From an uncultured Methylotenera sp. (GTDB taxonomy: Bacteria > Pseudomonadota > Gammaproteobacteria > Burkholderiales > Methylophilaceae), in assembly GCA_937957775.1 (NCBI GenBank), contig CALFXV010000155.1, forward strand, positions 1 to 21,232: 21,232 bases of DNA, given 5' to 3'. A program made the translations under genes and the position numbers. Each line of letters starts with the position of its first letter. Position 1 is the first letter of the stretch. Below, piece after piece: positions 17,284 through 21,232 of the stretch. The notes beneath the pieces are model-generated. The model made no database searches. It saw only the letters and a list, made by a program, of their open reading frames with translations, and had not been told where the DNA came from.

Positions 17284-17850
17284 TTATCCTAAAAGCGGGC
17301 TTGCAATGATGCGTTGCACCGCTTCGGCTAAATCCGCGCACACCCAAGTGTTGTCTGGCAAGGCTAGATCGGCGTTGGCCTTGGCGGCGGCCAAGGTTGC
17401 CTCACCCTTACCGCTCAACACTAAAATAGGCTGACAACCGACGGCTGCAAAGGCTTGCAAATCTCTTAAGGCATCGCCCACTGCCGGCACGCCATGCAAC
17501 TCCACAGCAAAACGTTTAGCGATGTCTTCCACCATGGCCACGTCGGGTTTACGGCAACGGCAATGGTCGTCTGCGGCATGCGGGCAATAGAATATGGCAT
17601 CGATACGGCCGCCCACTGCGGCCAATTCGCGGTTCATTTTCTCGTGTATGCTGTTGAGGGTGGCCATATCGAATAAGCCGCGGCTGATACCCGATTGATT
17701 GGTGGCCACCGCTACCCGAAAGCCGGATTGGTTAAGCAAGGCAATCGCGTCCAAGCTACCCGGCAAAGCCACCCACTCATTGGGACTTTTGATGAAATTA
17801 GCGGAATCCCGATTAATGACGCCGTCCCTATCTAAAATCACTAACTTCAT
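17284..17850 (-). CDS. gmhB: D-glycero-beta-D-manno-heptose-1,7-bisphosphate 7-phosphatase
   Basis: GmhB removes the 7-phosphate of heptose bisphosphate on the way to the ADP-heptose used in lipopolysaccharide core synthesis. It is a 188-residue HAD phosphatase. Motif I is VILDRDGVIN with nucleophile Asp7 and Asp9. Motif II is VATNQSGISRGLF. The family-specific zinc-binding loop is YCPHAADDHCRCRKP, with Cys89, His91, Cys97 and Cys99. Motif IV is GVPAVGDALRDLQAF. The zinc loop separates it from the related histidinol phosphatases that lack it, although HisB N-terminal domains carry a similar loop; the neighbours (plsC, lnt) favour GmhB. The gene sits between glyS (13 bases upstream) and plsC (four bases downstream). 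Confidence 0.9.
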   Translation of the reverse strand: MKLVILDRDGVINRDSANFIKSPNEWVALPGSLDAIALLNQSGFRVAVATNQSGISRGLFDMATLNSIHEKMNRELAAVGGRIDAIFYCPHAADDHCRCRKPDVAMVEDIAKRFAVELHGVPAVGDALRDLQAFAAVGCQPILVLSGKGEATLAAAKANADLALPDNTWVCADLAEAVQRIIASPLLG

Positions 17851-17863
17851 AGTGCTACCGTGC

Positions 17864-19966
17864 TTAGCTGGCTAGTTTCGACAAGTCGGCCACGCGGTTC
17901 ATGGTTTGATGCAACACCGCCAGCAAGCCTAAACGGTTGGCTTTTAAGGCCGGGTCATCGGCGTTAACCATGACTTTATCAAAGAAAGCATCGACCGGTG
18001 CTTTAAGGGCCGCTAAAGATTGCAAGGATGCAGTGTAATCCCCCAATTCAAACAAGCGATTGGCTTCTGGCACCACCGCCATTAAGGCTTGATTCAGGGC
18101 TATTTCTGCCGGCTCCTGCAACAAGCTGGCCTGCACTTGCGCCGGCACTGCAGTTTCAACTTTTTTCAGTATATTGCTGACGCGCTTATTGGCAGCGGCC
18201 AAGGCCGGCGCTTCGGCTAAGGCAGAGAAAGCCTTAACCGCTTCTAAACGCTGCGGCACCAGATGGATTTGTTCTGGCATTTGACTGAGCACGGCCTCCA
18301 CTTCCAAGGCGCTGTAGCCTTGCTCTTGCAGCGTATTGGCCAATCGATCAAAGCAAAATGCCGATACCGCTAAACGCGTTTCCTCGCTTAAGCCGGGGAA
18401 GCCGATGGAAGCAGTGCTTAACAAGGCCGACAAATTTAAAGCCAACTTGTTTTCTATCAGCATGCGCAGCACACCCAAGGCATGACGACGCAAACCAAAC
18501 GGGTCTTTATCGCCACTGGGTTTTTCACCTATGCTAAATAAACCCAGCAAGGTTTCTAATTTATCCGCCAAAGCCACGGCAATACCGACTGGATTACGTG
18601 GCAAGCTGTCGCCGGCAAAGCGCGGTTTGTAATGGTCTTCTATGGCATACGCCACGTCATCGTCCATGCCTTCGTGTTGGGCGTAATAACGGCCCATGAT
18701 GCCTTGCAACTCAGGGAATTCCCCCACCATGTCGGTGACCAAGTCGGCCTTGGCCAATTGCGCTGCCAATGTGGCTCGTGTGGCTAAGTCTGCACCGCCT
18801 AACTGCATGGCAATGGCACTGGCCATGGCACTCACCCTGGCCGTGCGCTCGCCTTGTGAACCGAGCTTATTGTGGTAGACCACTTTATTTAAACTTTCTA
18901 GGCGGCTGGCTAAGGTTTTTTTGCGGTCTTGATCAAAGAAGAATTTGGCATCGGCCAGACGCGGGCGCACCACCCGTTCATTGCCACCTATCACGGCACT
19001 GGCATCGTCCGGACTGATGTTGGATACAATCAAAAAGCGGTTGGTTAACTTAGCCTGCGCATCCAACAAAGGGAAGTACTTTTGATTGGCCTTCATGGTC
19101 AAAATCAAGCATTCTTGCGGCACTTCCAAATACACGGCTTCAAATTGGCCCAACAAAACATTGGGGCGCTCAACCAAGGCCGTCACTTCATCCAACAAGG
19201 CCTCGTCTTGTATGGGTTTGAGTTGCTGTTTGGCCGCAGCGGCATTGAGTTGCTCTTGAATGTCAGCGCGACGCTCAGCAAAACTGGCTATCACTGCGCC
19301 CTCTTGCCTAAGCTGCGCAGCGTAACTATCGGCATCTTTTAAGGTAATCGGTGATACCTTAGCCTCAAAACGGTGACCTTGGGTTTGCGCGGTCGCTGTT
19401 AAACCAAGCGCCGTCACTGGCACCACCTCATTGCCGTGTATGGCCACCAAGCCGTGCGCAGGGCGCACAAAATTAACGTTGCTCCAACCGTCGGCCAATT
19501 GGTAGCTCATGACTTTGGGAATAGGCAGCTTGGCGATGGCTTCGTTTAACGCCGATTGCAATCCGTCTTTTAAGCTCTGGCCTTTTTGCGTCACCTCAAT
19601 AAACAAAGCCTCATTTTTACCGTCCATTTGGCGGCTAAGTTGCGGCACAGCGGATTCGTCTAAACCCAGGCCATTTAAGCGTTTAATTAAAGCCGGCGTG
19701 GCCTGACCGTTTGCGTCCAAGCCAACACTGACTGGCATCAGTTTTTGCACACTGGTTTTATCCGAGGCCATCGCCGCAACCTGGGTCGCATGCATGGCCA
19801 AACGGCGTGGCGTGGCATAAGCGGTCAAGACACTGCTGGTGTCGACCAAGCCCAATGCGTGCAAGTTTTCAAATAGCAATTCAGAAAAAGCCTGACCCAA
19901 TTTGTTTAACACCTTGGGTGGCAACTCTTCTACAAACAATTCGACTAACAGGTTTTTTTGACTCAT
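17864..19966 (-). CDS. glyS: Glycine--tRNA ligase, beta subunit
   Basis: GlyS is the large subunit of the bacterial alpha2-beta2 glycyl-tRNA synthetase, which charges tRNA-Gly. It has 700 residues, a normal length. The start [20 protein letters not shown] is diagnostic. Other signatures are [13 protein letters not shown], the segment [41 protein letters not shown] (the HD-like domain region, about 415-434), [18 protein letters not shown] and [14 protein letters not shown]. The C-terminal anticodon-binding domain covers about residues 560-690. Its ATG overlaps the last codons of glyQ (ATGA), so both subunits are made from one coupled message. gmhB follows after 13 bases. Confidence 0.97.
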   Translation of the reverse strand: MSQKNLLVELFVEELPPKVLNKLGQAFSELLFENLHALGLVDTSSVLTAYATPRRLAMHATQVAAMASDKTSVQKLMPVSVGLDANGQATPALIKRLNGLGLDESAVPQLSRQMDGKNEALFIEVTQKGQSLKDGLQSALNEAIAKLPIPKVMSYQLADGWSNVNFVRPAHGLVAIHGNEVVPVTALGLTATAQTQGHRFEAKVSPITLKDADSYAAQLRQEGAVIASFAERRADIQEQLNAAAAKQQLKPIQDEALLDEVTALVERPNVLLGQFEAVYLEVPQECLILTMKANQKYFPLLDAQAKLTNRFLIVSNISPDDASAVIGGNERVVRPRLADAKFFFDQDRKKTLASRLESLNKVVYHNKLGSQGERTARVSAMASAIAMQLGGADLATRATLAAQLAKADLVTDMVGEFPELQGIMGRYYAQHEGMDDDVAYAIEDHYKPRFAGDSLPRNPVGIAVALADKLETLLGLFSIGEKPSGDKDPFGLRRHALGVLRMLIENKLALNLSALLSTASIGFPGLSEETRLAVSAFCFDRLANTLQEQGYSALEVEAVLSQMPEQIHLVPQRLEAVKAFSALAEAPALAAANKRVSNILKKVETAVPAQVQASLLQEPAEIALNQALMAVVPEANRLFELGDYTASLQSLAALKAPVDAFFDKVMVNADDPALKANRLGLLAVLHQTMNRVADLSKLAS

Positions 19967-20901
19967 GCTGCGGCTTTCTTGGCTAAATCGGTTAACACTT
20001 CATCCGCCCAATCCTTGGGCGCCATAGGGAAGCCTAAACGGGCACGGCTGTCTAAATAACTGGCCGCGACCGATCTGGCCAAGTTGCGTATGCGGCCTAT
20101 GTAGCCGGCACGTTCAGTCACCGAAATAGCGCCGCGCGCATCCAATAAATTGAAGGTATGGGCGGCTTTAAGCACTTGTTCGTAAGCCGGCAGGGCCAAC
20201 TGGTTTTCCATGAGATGCTGGGCTTGTTTCTCGTGCGCGGTAAACGCGGTGAATAAGAAATCGGCATCCGAATGATCAAAGTTATAGGCCGATTGCTCTT
20301 TTTCATTTTGCAAGTAAACGTCACCGTAACTTAAACGCTCGCCGTTTGGCCCCACGGTCCAAGTTAAATCGTAAACGTTGTCCACGCCTTGCAAATACAT
20401 GGCCAAGCGCTCTAAACCGTATGTGATTTCACCGGTAATGGGTTTGCAATTGATGCCCCCTACTTGTTGGAAATAGGTGAACTGGGTGACCTCCATGCCG
20501 TTTAGCCACACTTCCCAACCCAAGCCCCAAGCACCTAAGGTCGGGTTTTCCCAGTCGTCTTCGACAAAGCGTATGTCGTTTTTTTTCAAATCAAAACCCA
20601 AGGCTGCCAAGGAACCCAAGTACAGTTCCAATATGTCGGCAGGCGCGGGTTTTAACACCACCTGAAATTGATAATAGTGCTGCAAGCGATTGGGGTTTTC
20701 ACCGTAGCGCCCGTCTTTAGGACGACGACTCGGTTGCACGTAGGCTGCTTTCCATGGCTCAGGGCCTAGTGAGCGTAAAAAGGTAGCCGTGTGCGATGTG
20801 CCGGCACCCACTTCCATGTCATAGGACTGCAGCAGGGCGCAACCGCGGTCTGACCAATAGGTTTGCAGGGTGAGAATAATTTGTTGAAATGTAAGCGCCA
20901 T
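19963..20901 (-). CDS. glyQ: Glycine--tRNA ligase, alpha subunit
   Basis: GlyQ is the catalytic (class II) subunit that activates glycine. From the ATG at 20901 it has 312 residues and begins [16 protein letters not shown]. Typical segments are [72 protein letters not shown] and [17 protein letters not shown] 13 codons upstream is in frame, but the extension ([10 protein letters not shown]...) has no family match, so the ATG is preferred. The C-terminus KKAAA overlaps glyS by four bases. lnt lies 56 bases upstream on the same strand, so the operon probably begins farther to the right. Confidence 0.97.
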   Translation of the reverse strand: MALTFQQIILTLQTYWSDRGCALLQSYDMEVGAGTSHTATFLRSLGPEPWKAAYVQPSRRPKDGRYGENPNRLQHYYQFQVVLKPAPADILELYLGSLAALGFDLKKNDIRFVEDDWENPTLGAWGLGWEVWLNGMEVTQFTYFQQVGGINCKPITGEITYGLERLAMYLQGVDNVYDLTWTVGPNGERLSYGDVYLQNEKEQSAYNFDHSDADFLFTAFTAHEKQAQHLMENQLALPAYEQVLKAAHTFNLLDARGAISVTERAGYIGRIRNLARSVAASYLDSRARLGFPMAPKDWADEVLTDLAKKAAA

Positions 20902-20957
20902 GATGGATGCCTGTGGTTTAGTTGCTGGCTTTTGCCGCAAGCCGTAAAGCTGGAATT

Positions 20958-21232
20958 TTACTTTGTTTTAGCCCGCCTTGCCAAAAAATTAGGCACAAAA
21001 ATGGCCAATAAACCCAGAAAACACAGCAGCAAAACTGGCTTGTTGGCAAAACAAACATAAGGGGTGCTGCCGCTGTAACCTTGCGCCATGACCTGCAAGC
21101 TAGTCACGCTAAAATGCGGCGCCTGCGCCACCACCTGACCGCGCCTGTCTATCATGGCGGTTGCACCGGTATTGGTCGCCCGCAATACAGTGCGGCCTGT
21201 TTCCATGGCGCGCGCCTGCGAAAACTGCAAAT
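20958..21232 (-). CDS. lnt: Apolipoprotein N-acyltransferase, C-terminal fragment (cut by window edge)
   Basis: Only the last 90 or so codons are present; the gene continues past the right edge. The fragment [25 protein letters not shown] is the end of the carbon-nitrogen hydrolase domain of Lnt, the inner-membrane enzyme that N-acylates the Cys of lipoproteins in the last maturation step. [14 protein letters not shown] follows, and then the final membrane helix (about the last 30 residues, [17 protein letters not shown]) with a basic tail RRAKTK. The first Met-like codon in the fragment is an internal TTG, not a start. It lies upstream of glyQ by 56 bases on the same strand, a common betaproteobacterial arrangement. 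Confidence 0.9.
   Translation of the reverse strand, partial: LQFSQARAMETGRTVLRATNTGATAMIDRRGQVVAQAPHFSVTSLQVMAQGYSGSTPYVCFANKPVLLLCFLGLLAIFVPNFLARRAKTK

Noticed and set aside
20902..20940. N-terminal extension of GlyQ from a TTG
   Set aside because: Family members begin at the MALTFQQ position.

Overview
The window reads as an ordinary betaproteobacterial chromosome segment of roughly even base composition (judged by eye). The conserved blocks fmdB-DUF502-aspS, argB-nucleotidase-slmA-DUF2788, tkt-gap-pgk-pyk and lnt-glyQ-glyS-gmhB-plsC point to Betaproteobacteria, most likely the Nitrosomonadales/Methylophilales side. I cannot assign a genus. There are 22 protein genes, two of them cut by the window edges. 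I see no RNA gene, insertion sequence, prophage, CRISPR array or origin. No stretch longer than 300 bases lacks a gene; the longest are 238 bases before tkt and about 180 bases between tkt and gap.

Layout. Positions 1-2830 (minus strand) hold two transcription units: fmdB, a DUF502 membrane protein and aspS, then a thioredoxin-fold protein followed directly by a Gfo/Idh/MocA dehydrogenase. A short divergent intergenic region separates them from 2885-7730 (plus strand): rsmE, an unusual argA, argB, a HAD pyrimidine 5'-nucleotidase, slmA and a small DUF2788 membrane protein. Positions 7969-13876 hold the central carbon block tkt, gap, pgk and pyk, with clear hairpin terminators after tkt and after pgk. 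Then come purC, a DUF1232 protein and ppa (13984-15847). From 15868 to the right edge a compact minus-strand operon, in transcription order lnt, glyQ, glyS, gmhB, plsC and a YgjP-like metallopeptidase, faces ppa tail to tail. Two of its junctions are 4-base ATGA overlaps.

How the genes work together. ArgA and ArgB catalyse the first two steps of arginine synthesis. Tkt, Gap, Pgk and Pyk carry triose and pentose phosphates to pyruvate. PurC and Ppa serve purine synthesis and pyrophosphate removal. Lnt, GmhB and PlsC build the cell envelope, and AspS and GlyQS charge tRNAs.

The most remarkable item is argA (3693-5291). N-acetylglutamate synthase here carries an extra N-terminal XRE-type helix-turn-helix domain of about 65 residues, in frame and with no better downstream start. 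Its promoter region holds three TTTACAA/TTTGTAAA half-sites that overlap the likely -35 and -10 elements. Together these suggest a bifunctional enzyme and repressor, comparable in design to BirA, NadR or PutA, that could sense arginine and control its own gene. Secondary points are a near-consensus SlmA site over the slmA promoter, nested inverted repeats before tkt, a 15-bp RNA hairpin after tkt, and a 12-bp palindrome before gap.
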